Source of the DNA: Pontibacter litorisediminis
GTDB taxonomy: Bacteria > Bacteroidota > Bacteroidia > Cytophagales > Hymenobacteraceae
DNA: 64,000 nucleotides
NCBI RefSeq assembly: GCF_029360645.1
Contig: NZ_JARDUA010000001.1
Location: forward strand, 1,116,001 to 1,180,000
Direction of reading: 5' to 3'
The translations under genes and the position numbers were made by a program. The notes under the pieces were generated by a model. The model did no database searches. It had not been told where the DNA came from and saw only the letters and a program-made list of their open reading frames with translations. Each line of letters opens with the position of its first letter. Position 1 is the stretch's first letter. This document shows positions 36,008 to 46,271 of this stretch, one piece after another.

Positions 36008-36145
36008 GGACAGTTCGCGATCTGTCCTTACAAAGTATAAACCTATTTGCTGGCGCGGGTTTATAACCCGTGCCTTATTATCATGTCGGATTTGCCACCC
36101 GACTGGGCCAGAGGCCCAACTGTAGACAGTCCGGAGCGTGGACGC
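36008..36145. repeat. Cluster of palindromic repeat units (REP/MITE-like), inverted relative of the 28.7-kb copies
   Basis: GGACAG...CTGTCC (36009-36028) is one hairpin. CGCGGGTTTATAACCCGTGCC begins near 36055 and, with TCGGATTTGCCACCCGA after it, mirrors on the opposite strand the unit seen at 28648-28876. GGAGCGTGGACGCTCC near 36133 is a further hairpin. The remaining 35867-36386 spacer contains no gene; the AAGTATA heptamer and variants recur. Confidence 0.65.
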
Positions 36146-36321
36146 TCCCGCCATAGCAAACAAACGAATTTATCAGAATGAATTATCCCTGCTCCTTTCA
36201 GGAGCGAAGCACCTGCTAACTTATACTTCCCTTGTCCGCAGAAACCAAATGGCAGATTCATAATAAGCATAGCCCGGCTACAAGCTAGGCGTTCGCTATA
36301 CTTATAAGGGGCAATAAAACA

Positions 36322-36359
36322 GAGAAGCCGCTCCGGTTATACTTCCAGAGCGGCTTCTC
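36322..36359. terminator. Terminator of the M13 peptidase gene
   Basis: A 12-bp perfect stem, GAGAAGCCGCTC (36322-36333) with 36348-36359. The 14-nt loop contains TTATACTTCC, and TTTTATT follows on the minus strand. Confidence 0.75.
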
Positions 36360-36386
36360 ATTGGTTATACTTGTGTCAGATCCGGA

Positions 36387-38447
36387 TTACCAGATTCTGA
36401 TTCTCTCTTCCGGAGCTTTGTAGAGCTTGTCACCAGGCTGCACGTTAAAGGCCTCGTACCAGGCATCCATGTTCACCAGCGGACCAACCGTTCTGTATTG
36501 GCCCGGTGAGTGTGGGTCGGTTACGATCTGCTGGGCAGCGGCCTCTGGCAGGATATTGCCTCTCCATACCTGTGCCCAAGACAGGAAGAAGCGCTGATCC
36601 GGCGTAAAGCCGTCGATCTTCTCATCAGACTGTCCCTGCTTTGTCATTTTGAAAGCCTCGTAAGCGCCCGCCAGGCCACCTAAGTCACCGATGTTTTCAC
36701 CCAGTGTCAGCTGGCCATTCACGTTGATAGAGTCCAGCACGGTGTAGCCATCGTACTGCTCTTTCAGCAACTTAGCCTTTGCCTTGAACTTAGCCAGGTC
36801 TTCTTCCTGCCACCAGTTGCGCAGCGTGCCGTCTTTATCATACTGGCTACCAGAATCGTCGAAGCCGTGGGAGATCTCATGGCCGATCACAGCACCGATA
36901 CCACCGTAATTCACCGCGTCATCCGCGTTCGGGTCGAAGAACGGGAACTGCAGGATACCCGCCGGGAACACGATCTCGTTCATCACCGGGCTATAGTATG
37001 CGTTCACAGTCGGTGGCGTCATGCCCCAGCGCTCACGGTCTACCGGCTTGCCCAACTGGCTCACCATCTTATTATAGCCCCACTCGCCGGAGTTACGCAC
37101 GTTTTCAAAGAAAGCATCACGCTTGATCTCCAAACCATCATAGGTTTCCCACTTATCCGGATAGCCTACTTTCGGACGGAAGGCATGCAGTTTAGCCAGC
37201 GCTTTCTCTTTCGTGGCAGCGCTCATCCAGTCCAGTTTGTTGATGCGGATCTCGTACGCCTTGATCAGGTTGGCGATCATCTCGTTCATTCTGGCCTTTG
37301 CCTCTGGCTTAAAGTGCTTTTGCACATACAGCTGGCCCAGCAACTCGCCAATGGTGTTGTCAGTCAGCTGCGACATGCGCTGCCAGCGTGGGGTCTGCAC
37401 TTTCTGGCCGCTCAACGCCTGCGAATAGGCAAAGTTGGCATCTGCAAACGGAGTGCTTAGGTAAGGAGCCGCTGATTTCAGCACGTTCCACTGCAGGTAC
37501 GTCTGCCAGTCAGCAATTGGCGTAGCCGCAAGCAGGTCGTTCAGGTCGGTAAAGAACTTCGGGTTGTTCACCAGAATGGTGTCCTCGCCCGTCACCTTCA
37601 TTTTGGCCATCAGCGGCTGCCAGTTTATGTTAGACGTGGTCTTGCTGAAGTCGGCAACGGCAAACTTGTTGTAAGTTTTGTACGGGTCGCGCATCTCTAC
37701 GCGGGCCATTTGCGCCGTGGCTAGCTTTTTCTCCAGGTTAAAGATAGTCTCCGCGTGCTGTTTCGCCTTGGCCTCAGAGGTACCGGTTAGCGTGAACAGC
37801 TTGGTGATGTAGGTTTTGTAAGCCTCCTGGATCTTCTGTGTACGCGCGTCATCCTTCAAGTAGTAGTCGCGGTCTGGTAAGGTAGTGCCGCCCTGGCTTA
37901 ACTGCGGGATCATAGTGTTCGGATCCTTGCGGTCCTGACCTACGTAGAAGCCGAACATCGGAGAGCCCACGCCAGAAGTACGCTGGTAAGCCACCTCATT
38001 TAGCACACCCTGAACGTTTTTCACCTTGCCGGCTCTCTTCAGGTCTTTCTTGATTGGCTTGTAGCCCAGCTTATCGATAGCGGCGCTGTCCATGGCAGAG
38101 GCGTAGAAGTCGCCTACACGCTTGTTAACGGAGCCAGCCGGGGCGTTTTTGTCGGCCGCAGCCTCATTCAGAATGTCTTTCACGGCCTGGATGTTAAACT
38201 CGCGCAGCAGGTTAAAGCTGCCCCAACGTGTTTCCTTGGCCGGCACAGGGTTGCTACGGAGCCAGGCACCGCTGGCATAGGAATAAAAATCGTCGCCTGG
38301 CTTCACCGATAGGTCCATGTTGGTCTTATCGATAAAAGGCGATTTAGTTGCAGCGCCTTGCTGCGCAGTAGCCTCTGCGCCATACAGCACAGCAGCCCCG
38401 AAAAGTAGTAGTCTCAGGTGATTTTTCCAGTTCGACATGTTTTTCAT
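36387..38447 (-). CDS. M13-family zinc metallopeptidase (neprilysin/PepO-like)
   Basis: A 686-residue secreted endopeptidase. The N-terminus NHLRLLLFGAAVLYGAEATAQ is a signal peptide. The zinc site is VIGHEISHGFDDSG (HExxH) with the third ligand Glu in LGENIGDLGGLAGAYEAF. The substrate-binding NAYYSPVMNEIVFPAGILQ and the C-terminal PGDKLYKAPEERIRIW complete the family pattern. It probably degrades peptides in the periplasm or outside. A second ATG at residue 4 (MSNWKN) may be the real start. It is monocistronic, with a long AT-rich upstream region. Confidence 0.94.
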   Translation of the reverse strand: MKNMSNWKNHLRLLLFGAAVLYGAEATAQQGAATKSPFIDKTNMDLSVKPGDDFYSYASGAWLRSNPVPAKETRWGSFNLLREFNIQAVKDILNEAAADKNAPAGSVNKRVGDFYASAMDSAAIDKLGYKPIKKDLKRAGKVKNVQGVLNEVAYQRTSGVGSPMFGFYVGQDRKDPNTMIPQLSQGGTTLPDRDYYLKDDARTQKIQEAYKTYITKLFTLTGTSEAKAKQHAETIFNLEKKLATAQMARVEMRDPYKTYNKFAVADFSKTTSNINWQPLMAKMKVTGEDTILVNNPKFFTDLNDLLAATPIADWQTYLQWNVLKSAAPYLSTPFADANFAYSQALSGQKVQTPRWQRMSQLTDNTIGELLGQLYVQKHFKPEAKARMNEMIANLIKAYEIRINKLDWMSAATKEKALAKLHAFRPKVGYPDKWETYDGLEIKRDAFFENVRNSGEWGYNKMVSQLGKPVDRERWGMTPPTVNAYYSPVMNEIVFPAGILQFPFFDPNADDAVNYGGIGAVIGHEISHGFDDSGSQYDKDGTLRNWWQEEDLAKFKAKAKLLKEQYDGYTVLDSINVNGQLTLGENIGDLGGLAGAYEAFKMTKQGQSDEKIDGFTPDQRFFLSWAQVWRGNILPEAAAQQIVTDPHSPGQYRTVGPLVNMDAWYEAFNVQPGDKLYKAPEERIRIW

Positions 38448-39018
38448 CGAAGGTTGTTTTAGGTTGTAAAGTTTAGGTTAATGACCGGAGCGACCTTTAC
38501 AGTCTCCTCAGATTCTAAAATTAAGACTTAAAACACTAACTATATATACATTTTAGTGTTTTAACAGCTTTTGTGCTTTTTCAACAAGCTTAGCTCCTAT
38601 AAAATTCATTCTTATAAGTATAGCAATATAAAAGCAAGGCCTTGAAGTATGTGCTCTGGCTGCTTCCGGTGTGTTAGAGCGGGATTCTGAGGGAAGGTTT
38701 AATTGGGGTGGCAACAGATTAGGGCAAGCAGCGAGCGGGGTGTAGCTGGATATGACTTGTAAGTTATGCTAACCATGCTGTTTATACTTTTGATAGTATG
38801 TCTTCAGGTGGCGATTCTGAAGTTACTATCAACTTCTTTTCCGTGTTGAGCCGTTGCGCTCAGGTACTCCAGTATGGCTTGCCGGGCTTCTTCAATGCCT
38901 AAATTTAAATCACTTATACTTCCTTCATCTATTGATTAGATACTAAAGCCAACTAAAAAAAGCAGGAGTACCTACTCCCACTACAGATCTTCACTCAATT
39001 TGCGGCTTCAACAAAAAA
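38448..39018. promoter_or_regulatory. Gene-free region upstream of the M13 peptidase
   Basis: An AT-rich 570-bp region without a credible gene. It contains a perfect 11-bp dyad, TTAAAACACTA at 38528-38538 with its complement at 38554-38564, ~80-115 bp upstream of the peptidase start, which could be a regulator site or a small hairpin. Three AAGTATA/TATACTT copies (about 38619, 38781 and 38917) are scattered in it. Confidence 0.4.
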
Positions 39019-39052
39019 AGCGGCGGCCATACTTTAAAGTATGGCCGCCGCT
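39019..39052. terminator. gyrB terminator, loopless 17-bp palindrome
   Basis: 39019-39035 and 39036-39052 are perfectly complementary with no loop, centred on CTTTAAAG. An A7 tract precedes it, which reads T7 for gyrB transcripts. The centre is a near-copy of the recurrent heptamer (CATACTT). Confidence 0.8.
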
Positions 39053-39078
39053 CTTAGTTATTTCAAAAGCCGAAACTT

Positions 39079-41055
<1,977 letters not shown>

Positions 41056-41240
41056 TTAATAGGTAAAATTACCACTTTTATTTCGTTTAAACTATACTTT
41101 TGAAAGCAGCACCCTTGGCTTGCCTCCGGCACTACTTTCAGCAGGCTACCTACCGAAGCATAAATTACTAATTTTTAACAATTTACACACCTAAATAGTG
41201 CCTCTAAAAGCATTATCTTCCCCTAAAACACAAAAAACAC

Positions 41241-41284
41241 GGCAGCGCGCAAAGCTTCATCTTCGGGATGCTTTGCGCGCTGCC
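41241..41284. terminator. Terminator downstream of the 41.3-kb lipoprotein gene
   Basis: A 15-bp perfect GC-rich stem (41241-41255 with 41270-41284). The A-rich flank at 41229-41240 reads as a T-run on the minus strand. Confidence 0.8.
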
Positions 41285-41348
41285 TTTGCTGGTAAAATAT
41301 ATTGCGCTCTACCCCCTAAAAAATGAGTTAAAGCTAGTTTGAGCACAG

Positions 41349-41999
41349 TTAATCCGCACCGTCTGAGAGCCTGGCCTTTACCTTTACCCGGGCCAACATT
41401 TTGCGGTTAAACTCATAGTATTCCGGGCCATAGGGCTGCATGTTATCCAGCTCCTCCACGCCCACAACCTCATACTTCTTTTCTCCGCTCAGGAAGTTCA
41501 GCTTGGCCTTTGCGTTCTCCAAAGCTTTCTGCATCAGCTCCTGTTGCAGCTCCTGTTTGCGCTCAGGCTCTACAAAGGTGCCCGTCACGTTCATGTTGAA
41601 GGGGAAATTGTGGTCCAGAGCGCTCTGGATGATGCGGCCGTAGGTGGCGCTGTCGGGCACCACCAGGTTATACGTCACACTGGTCTGGAACATGCCTGGC
41701 CTGATCTTTTCCTGCCCCATTTGTTCGGGCATGTAGTTGAGGTAGGTATTGTCATTCATCAGCACCATACTCGGCACCACCTGCTGTAGCGAGTCGGCCC
41801 AACGGGTAAAGGCAGGGCGCATGTGCATAGGCCCGTTATAAGACAGGTTCAGGCGGTATCCGGCCTCCGGCATCTGCTGCTCATACTCGCCTATTACCTG
41901 CAGGTAGTTCTCTTCCTCTGCGGCAGATCGGGTCTCACAGCTGCTGAGGGCACCTAAGCCAAGCAAGGCCGAGCATACCCATACGTTCATTCTTCTCAT
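41349..41999 (-). CDS. Putative lipoprotein, SIMPL (DUF541)-like
   Basis: A 216-residue envelope lipoprotein with signal MNVWVCSALLGLGALSSC (lipobox LSSC). The body alternates short beta and helical segments (VTYNLVVPDSATYGRIIQSA, QELMQKALENAKAKLNFLSG, EYYEFNRKMLARVKVKA). That pattern, including the 'ALENAKAKL' helix, resembles SIMPL-domain periplasmic proteins, but similarity is weak by eye. The function is unknown. It is divergent from the DUF2267 gene and ends at a GC-rich hairpin. Confidence 0.6.
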   Translation of the reverse strand: MRRMNVWVCSALLGLGALSSCETRSAAEEENYLQVIGEYEQQMPEAGYRLNLSYNGPMHMRPAFTRWADSLQQVVPSMVLMNDNTYLNYMPEQMGQEKIRPGMFQTSVTYNLVVPDSATYGRIIQSALDHNFPFNMNVTGTFVEPERKQELQQELMQKALENAKAKLNFLSGEKKYEVVGVEELDNMQPYGPEYYEFNRKMLARVKVKARLSDGAD

Positions 42000-42352
42000 A
42001 GTTATAGGTAGTTGTTATCTATCGTTTCGTTAACGAAAAACATGCCGCACTTCACCTGCAGCCATTGTTACAGCCAAAATTTCTACGCGTTATACCCTCT
42101 ATCAAAACCACAGGCTTGCGTTAGCACCAAGGCCTGGGATAGACTGTTGCTGCACATCTTGTTGGTGCTGTACCTGCCTGGGGAGGGGAATTAGTTCAGG
42201 CTGTCCGATAAGTGCTACTTCTCCTGCCGCTGCTTTCCTTGCCTTCTCCAAATGGCAAAAGCTGACCTTTAGCCGATTACCGCGCAGCATAACCCTGACG
42301 CCGGGGCTTCGTTTTTTAAGAATGTATGTTCCATCTAAAATGAAAACAAACT
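42000..42352. other. Gene-free spacer
   Basis: 353 bp between the divergent lipoprotein and DUF2267 genes. Only short open frames without conserved character are seen. No clear promoter box, repeat or hairpin was recognised apart from ordinary AT-rich segments near both gene starts. Confidence 0.5.
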
Positions 42353-42778
42353 ATGGCAATGAATTTTGAAACTTACGTGAAAGACGGAAAGACGTGGCTG
42401 AACAGGCTGTGCACTTACCTGGGCATAGATGATGAGCAGAAGGCGGCCCGCATTTTCAGGGCAGTGCTGCACGCTATCCGCGATCGCATCCAGCCGGGAG
42501 AGGCAGTTCACCTGGGTGCGCAGCTCCCCCTAATCTGGAAAGGCATTTACTTCGACGGCTTCTCGCTGCACGACCCGGTGCGCATCCGCCACGAGGACGA
42601 GTGGCTGGAGTATATCCGCAGCAAGGACTCGGGCGCAGACCAGGCCGATTTCCCTACCCTGGACCACGCCTACTATGCCTACCAGGATGTGATGAGCTTC
42701 CTGCGCGACCACATATCCGAGGGGCAGTACAAGCAGGTGGCACAGGCGCTGCACTCCGAAATCACGGTGCCTGCGTAA
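42353..42778 (+). CDS. DUF2267 domain protein
   Basis: A 141-residue soluble helical protein of the DUF2267 family (FETYVKDGKTWLNRLCTYLG, AARIFRAVLHAIRDRIQPGE, HLGAQLPLIWKGIYFDGF). The function is unknown; the family often occurs near stress or envelope genes. A second ATG two codons in (MNFETYV) is also possible. It is monocistronic, ended by the hairpin at 42804-42826. Confidence 0.85.
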   Translation: MAMNFETYVKDGKTWLNRLCTYLGIDDEQKAARIFRAVLHAIRDRIQPGEAVHLGAQLPLIWKGIYFDGFSLHDPVRIRHEDEWLEYIRSKDSGADQADFPTLDHAYYAYQDVMSFLRDHISEGQYKQVAQALHSEITVPA

Positions 42779-42803
42779 GGCATTTTGCCCCATCAGCCAA
42801 CAG

Positions 42804-42826
42804 AGGCCCGGCCTATAGCCGGGCCT
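42804..42826 (+). terminator. Terminator of the DUF2267 gene
   Basis: A 9-bp stem AGGCCCGGC / GCCGGGCCT with a 5-nt loop, followed by a T-run. A TATACTT heptamer (42831-42837) follows immediately. Confidence 0.85.
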
Positions 42827-42835
42827 TTTTTATAC

Positions 42836-42866
42836 TTGCAGTTGCCGGCCCGCCGCCATACCTTTG
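42836..42866 (+). promoter_or_regulatory. Bacteroidota promoter abutting the start codon of the SCO/cytochrome cluster
   Basis: TTG (42836-42838), a 20-bp spacer, then an exact TACCTTTG -7 box (42859-42866). The ATG of the next gene starts at 42871, only 4 bp after the box, so transcription would begin at or about the start codon (leaderless mRNA). Confidence 0.6.
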
Positions 42867-42870
42867 CGGC

Positions 42871-43257
42871 ATGTGGCGAAGCTATGTGATCGGCCTTGGC
42901 TTTCTGGTTGTCTATCTCCTGGCAACTTTCCGCTACCTGGCGCCGGTGGTGCAGTACCAACTGGACTATGCCTATATCTCGGAGGTGCTCTGCCTTAACC
43001 GCGATAAGCCCGAACTGGAGTGCCACGGCAAATGCCAGCTGCGCAAAAACATGGCACGGCTGGGCCAGCCAGCGCAGCAGAAAGAAGCGATGCAACACCT
43101 TATAGCTGCCTATCAGCCTGTGGAGGACGTGCCGCATGCGCTTGTGCTGTTCCCAGCATTTTTTGCCACGGCAGCCTCTGCGCCCCCTGCCATGCCTGTA
43201 CCCGGCATCCCTACGGCCGTACTCCCTTCTCCTTTCCATCCGCCCCGGCAGGCATAA
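42871..43257 (+). CDS. Small membrane protein with a CHGKC motif
   Basis: A 128-residue protein with one N-terminal membrane segment (YVIGLGFLVVYLLATFRYL). The exported part contains LNRDKPELECHGKCQLRKNM, followed by a Pro/Ala-rich tail with a hydrophobic patch. The CxGKC pattern recurs in small Bacteroidota proteins next to metal-uptake or respiratory genes; the Cys pair could bind a metal, but no function is established. It heads a forward cluster with a coiled-coil lipoprotein, SCO and cytochrome c. The open frame upstream to 42601 overlaps the DUF2267 gene and is discarded. Confidence 0.65.
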   Translation: MWRSYVIGLGFLVVYLLATFRYLAPVVQYQLDYAYISEVLCLNRDKPELECHGKCQLRKNMARLGQPAQQKEAMQHLIAAYQPVEDVPHALVLFPAFFATAASAPPAMPVPGIPTAVLPSPFHPPRQA

Positions 43258-43387
43258 AGCACAACTTGCGGCACTTAACCGCCCCTACGGCTTTGCCAAA
43301 GTATAAACCTTTTTGCCAGTAGAATCATTTTAAAACAAAGGGCAAGCCAGCGCAACTGGTACTGCCCCTATACTTCACAAGACCATA

Positions 43388-43825
43388 ATGAAAAGACATA
43401 TCTTACTTTTGGCCCTGCCACTTGCCATACTGGGCGCCTGCCAGAGCGGAGCATCCGGAGAGGAGGAGAAAACGGAGCTGGAGACAAAAGTTATGGCTAT
43501 CCACGACGAGGCCATGGCCCGCATGGGAGACATCTATAAGCTACGCCGCACCCTGCGCAGCATGCGCGACACACTGGAGGCGCAGCAGCAAACTGACAGC
43601 ACCACCGTACTTGCCCTGGAGCAGGAAATTAGCGGGCTAAACAAAGCCGATGAGGCCATGATGCAGTGGATGCGCCAGTACAGTGCCCCCGACACGCTGC
43701 AGCACGAGCAGGCCATGGACTACCTGCAGCAGGAGTTAGTAAAAGTAGAACGCGTACAAACCATCATGGACAGCACCATTGAGGCTGCCCAGACAACCGT
43801 AAAGAAATATGAGCAAGAAAAATAA
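43388..43825 (+). CDS. Coiled-coil lipoprotein
   Basis: A 145-residue lipoprotein with signal MKRHILLLALPLAILGAC. The rest is an almost continuous heptad-like helix (METs and Leu at regular spacing: KVMAIHDEAMARMGDIYKL, RTLRSMRDTLEAQQQ, YLQQELVKVERVQTIMDS), so a coiled coil in the periplasm is expected. No enzymatic motif is present. Its stop overlaps the SCO gene by 17 bp, so the two are translated together. Similar proteins sit beside SCO genes in related bacteria, but their role is not known. Confidence 0.7.
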   Translation: MKRHILLLALPLAILGACQSGASGEEEKTELETKVMAIHDEAMARMGDIYKLRRTLRSMRDTLEAQQQTDSTTVLALEQEISGLNKADEAMMQWMRQYSAPDTLQHEQAMDYLQQELVKVERVQTIMDSTIEAAQTTVKKYEQEK

Positions 43826-44492
43826 GCTGAGCCTGAAAAGCGGACTGGCGGTAGCGGCCCTCACCCTGGCCTCCACTGCCTTCTACGGCTGCGACAGCAG
43901 CACCAAAGAAAACGCACTGCCTATCTACGGCGAACGCGAGCCTGTGGAGCGCACTGTAAATGGCGAGACCGTGGTGGACACCATCTACCACCAGATACCG
44001 GACTTCACATTTGTGGATCAGGACAGCCAGCGCGTGACCCAGGAAACGGTAGCCGGTAAGATCTACGTAACGGACTTCTTCTTCACCAGCTGCCCTACCA
44101 TTTGCCCTAAAATGAAGACGCAGATGCTGCGCGTGTACGAGGCTTACAAGGAGAACCCGAACATCGTACTCCTCTCCCACTCCATAGACCCGGCGCACGA
44201 TACCGTGGCAGTCTTGAAGGATTATGCCGACAGGCTGGGGATTGAGTCAGAGAAATGGCACCTGCTTACGGGCGACAAAGACAGCATCTACGACATTGCC
44301 ATGCAGTACCTGGTGCCGGCCCAGGAGGACGAGGGGGCTGAGGGCGGCTTTACCCATGGTGGCCACTTTATTCTGGTAGACGGCCAGCGCCACGTCCGCG
44401 GCATCTACGACGGCACCAAAGAGGAGTCGGTAGACAAGCTGATACAGGACATTCCGCTGCTGCTGAACGAGAAGAAAGATGAGAAAAAATAG
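43809..44492 (+). CDS. SCO family protein (SCO1/SenC)
   Basis: A 227-residue thioredoxin-fold copper chaperone/reductase that helps build the CuA site of cytochrome oxidase. An N-terminal hydrophobic stretch (AVAALTLASTAFYGC) looks like a signal or lipobox. The copper motif is FFFTSCPTICPKMKTQM (CxxxC), and the conserved His is in GFTHGGHFILVDGQ; HSIDPAHDTV is also typical. It overlaps its neighbours at both ends (17 bp and 14 bp), so it forms one translational unit with the lipoprotein and cytochrome c genes. Confidence 0.92.
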   Translation: MSKKNKLSLKSGLAVAALTLASTAFYGCDSSTKENALPIYGEREPVERTVNGETVVDTIYHQIPDFTFVDQDSQRVTQETVAGKIYVTDFFFTSCPTICPKMKTQMLRVYEAYKENPNIVLLSHSIDPAHDTVAVLKDYADRLGIESEKWHLLTGDKDSIYDIAMQYLVPAQEDEGAEGGFTHGGHFILVDGQRHVRGIYDGTKEESVDKLIQDIPLLLNEKKDEKK

Positions 44493-44892
44493 GCTTGTAA
44501 TGGTGGCTATGGGGGCATTTGCCCTCACCACCCTTACCCAGTGCTTTACAAAGAAAAAAGACGAGGGCAAGCGCCTCTACGAAACCCACTGCCAGAGCTG
44601 CCACATGGAGGACGGCAGCGGCCTTAAGGGCCTTATCCCGCCGCTGGCTCAGGCCGATTACCTGCAGGAGCACCGTGATGCCCTTCCCTGCATTATCCGC
44701 CACGGCATGGCTGGCTCTATTGTGGTGAACGGGGTGGAGTATAACAAAGAGATGCCTGGTGTGGAGAGCCTGCGGGCTGACCACATCACGAACCTGCTCA
44801 ACTACATCCAGACGAACTTCGGCAACAACAACCAGCGCTACACCATGCCTGAGGTAGAGAAGCTGCTGGAGGCTTGCCCACCTCAACAGTAA
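44479..44892 (+). CDS. c-type cytochrome, single heme
   Basis: A 137-residue exported cytochrome c. The N-terminus LVMVAMGAFALTTLTQCF carries a signal, possibly a lipobox. The heme site is ETHCQSCHMEDGSGLKGLIP (CxxCH), and the likely distal Met ligand is in YNKEMPGVESL. It probably carries electrons in the periplasm. It starts 14 bp inside the SCO gene. Together with SCO it suggests a small copper/heme respiratory unit. Confidence 0.9.
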   Translation: MRKNRLVMVAMGAFALTTLTQCFTKKKDEGKRLYETHCQSCHMEDGSGLKGLIPPLAQADYLQEHRDALPCIIRHGMAGSIVVNGVEYNKEMPGVESLRADHITNLLNYIQTNFGNNNQRYTMPEVEKLLEACPPQQ

Positions 44893-45436
44893 GCCATGGC
44901 TATACTTTTGGTTGTGGCAAACTGTTCCGCTTCCTCCAAACAGCCTCGCCACAGCTTACCGCGCATCCCGAAAGGTTGCGTAACAGGACCTGGTAGGCTC
45001 CCCTGGCCTTCTAGGTCCTACCATTTTGTACTCCAATACCCCCGCCTTTTCAAGGGATACTTCGACAGGCTTACTTTACCCTCCACCTTGCCGACAGCAT
45101 TTTATACTTGTAGCCATTCGCATATCAGCCACGCCAGCGCCTTAGACAATTCGTAAAGTTGCGAAGCTTGACGGGTAGCTGCTGGGCTGCAGCGATGCAC
45201 CGCAATGTATTTGTAGCCGGTAGCCTGTGGGCAACATTCCCTCTTACAGCACCGCGGTGCATCTTATTTGCACTGCAGCAACAATATCTTTGGAGCGTTA
45301 GCCCTGTTCCTGTTAAATAAATACAGTAATTTTAGTATATTCGCTTAAGGGTTAAGTATAGTGCTCCAGTGGTACAAAAACATCTCCCCATCGGGCTTGT
45401 TGTAGCCAGATATTCCAAAGAGCTTCTTCAAAACTC
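44893..45436. repeat. Gene-free spacer with a 10-bp inverted repeat
   Basis: GATGCACCGC at 45194-45203 and its exact complement at 45254-45263 enclose a 50-nt loop, flanked by CTGCAG on both sides. It might be a hairpin after the cytochrome gene or a regulator site. An AT-rich block (45316-45345) and AAGTATA (about 45354) lie closer to the regulator gene. No credible gene is seen. Confidence 0.4.
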
Positions 45437-46201
45437 ATGATCAACATAGCTGAAAGACACCAAAAGATTATCTCTAAACTGCAGCAGGAAGGCAAGGTAA
45501 ATGTGGCAGATCTATGCACAGACATGGACGTATCCTCTGTTACGATCCGAAAAGACCTGAAGCTACTGGAGGACAAAGGGCTGTTGTTTAGAACCCACGG
45601 TGGCGCCACGCTGAACAACCCTTACACCACTGATCGCTCCGTAAACGAAAAGGAAAAGATCCAGTCTACGGAGAAGATGCAGATTGGGACTGCCGCTGCC
45701 AAGTTGCTGCAACCCAACGACTCTGTGTTGATCGCCTCAGGCACCACAGTGCTGGCGCTCGCAAAGAATATCCAGCCCAAAGGAAGCCTCTCCGTCATCA
45801 CCTCTGCGTTGAACGTGGCCCTGGAGCTGATCCGGCACCCGGAGATTGAGGTGATTCAGCTGGGTGGCCTGGTGAGGAAAAGCTCTTCTTCTGTTACCGG
45901 TCCTTATGCCGAAAGCATCCTGAATGATTTTTCTTTCAGCAAGCTGTTCTTAGGAGTGGATGGGGTTGACCTGGAGTTTGGGTTGACCACCACCAATGTG
46001 ATGGAGGCGCACCTGAACCGGCAGATGATCAAAGCGGCCCAGAAAACCATTGTGTTGGCTGACTCCACCAAGTTTGGCAAGAGAGGCTTTGGCAAAATAT
46101 GCGGGTTCGAGGATGTGGACCAAATTATCACAGATAAGGGTGTCTCGGATTATGTGGTAAGAACCTTAGAGGGCATGGGCATTAAAGTAACGATTGTTTA
46201 A
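45437..46201 (+). CDS. DeoR/GlpR-family transcriptional repressor
   Basis: A 254-residue DeoR-type regulator. The N-terminal winged helix-turn-helix (residues ~5-57) has RHQKIISKLQQEGKVNVADL and the recognition part DVSSVTIRKDLKLLEDKGL, followed by the family hallmark RTHGGATL. The C-terminal sugar-phosphate sensor domain shows VLIASGTTVLALAKNI, FLGVDGVDLEFGLTT and TIVLADSTKFGKRGF. GlpR of this family senses glycerol-3-phosphate. It converges on the glp/Sus locus, which makes that locus its probable target; candidate operators are at 56962-56988 and 60994-61017. Confidence 0.88.
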   Translation: MINIAERHQKIISKLQQEGKVNVADLCTDMDVSSVTIRKDLKLLEDKGLLFRTHGGATLNNPYTTDRSVNEKEKIQSTEKMQIGTAAAKLLQPNDSVLIASGTTVLALAKNIQPKGSLSVITSALNVALELIRHPEIEVIQLGGLVRKSSSSVTGPYAESILNDFSFSKLFLGVDGVDLEFGLTTTNVMEAHLNRQMIKAAQKTIVLADSTKFGKRGFGKICGFEDVDQIITDKGVSDYVVRTLEGMGIKVTIV

Positions 46202-46210
46202 TGCTCCCTA

Positions 46211-46255
46211 CCCTAACAGAAAAGCCTGCTACATGAGCAGGCTTTTCTGTTAGGG
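46211..46255. terminator. Bidirectional terminator with a perfect 20-bp stem
   Basis: Arms 46211-46230 and 46236-46255 are fully complementary around ACATG. It separates the regulator gene from the end of the glp/Sus gene series. Confidence 0.9.
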
Positions 46256-46271
46256 TGCTAATGGGCATACG

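Noticed and set aside
42012..42290. Short open frames on both strands in the spacer before the DUF2267 gene
   Set aside because: They overlap each other, have no conserved features, and start near promoter-like AT-rich sequence.
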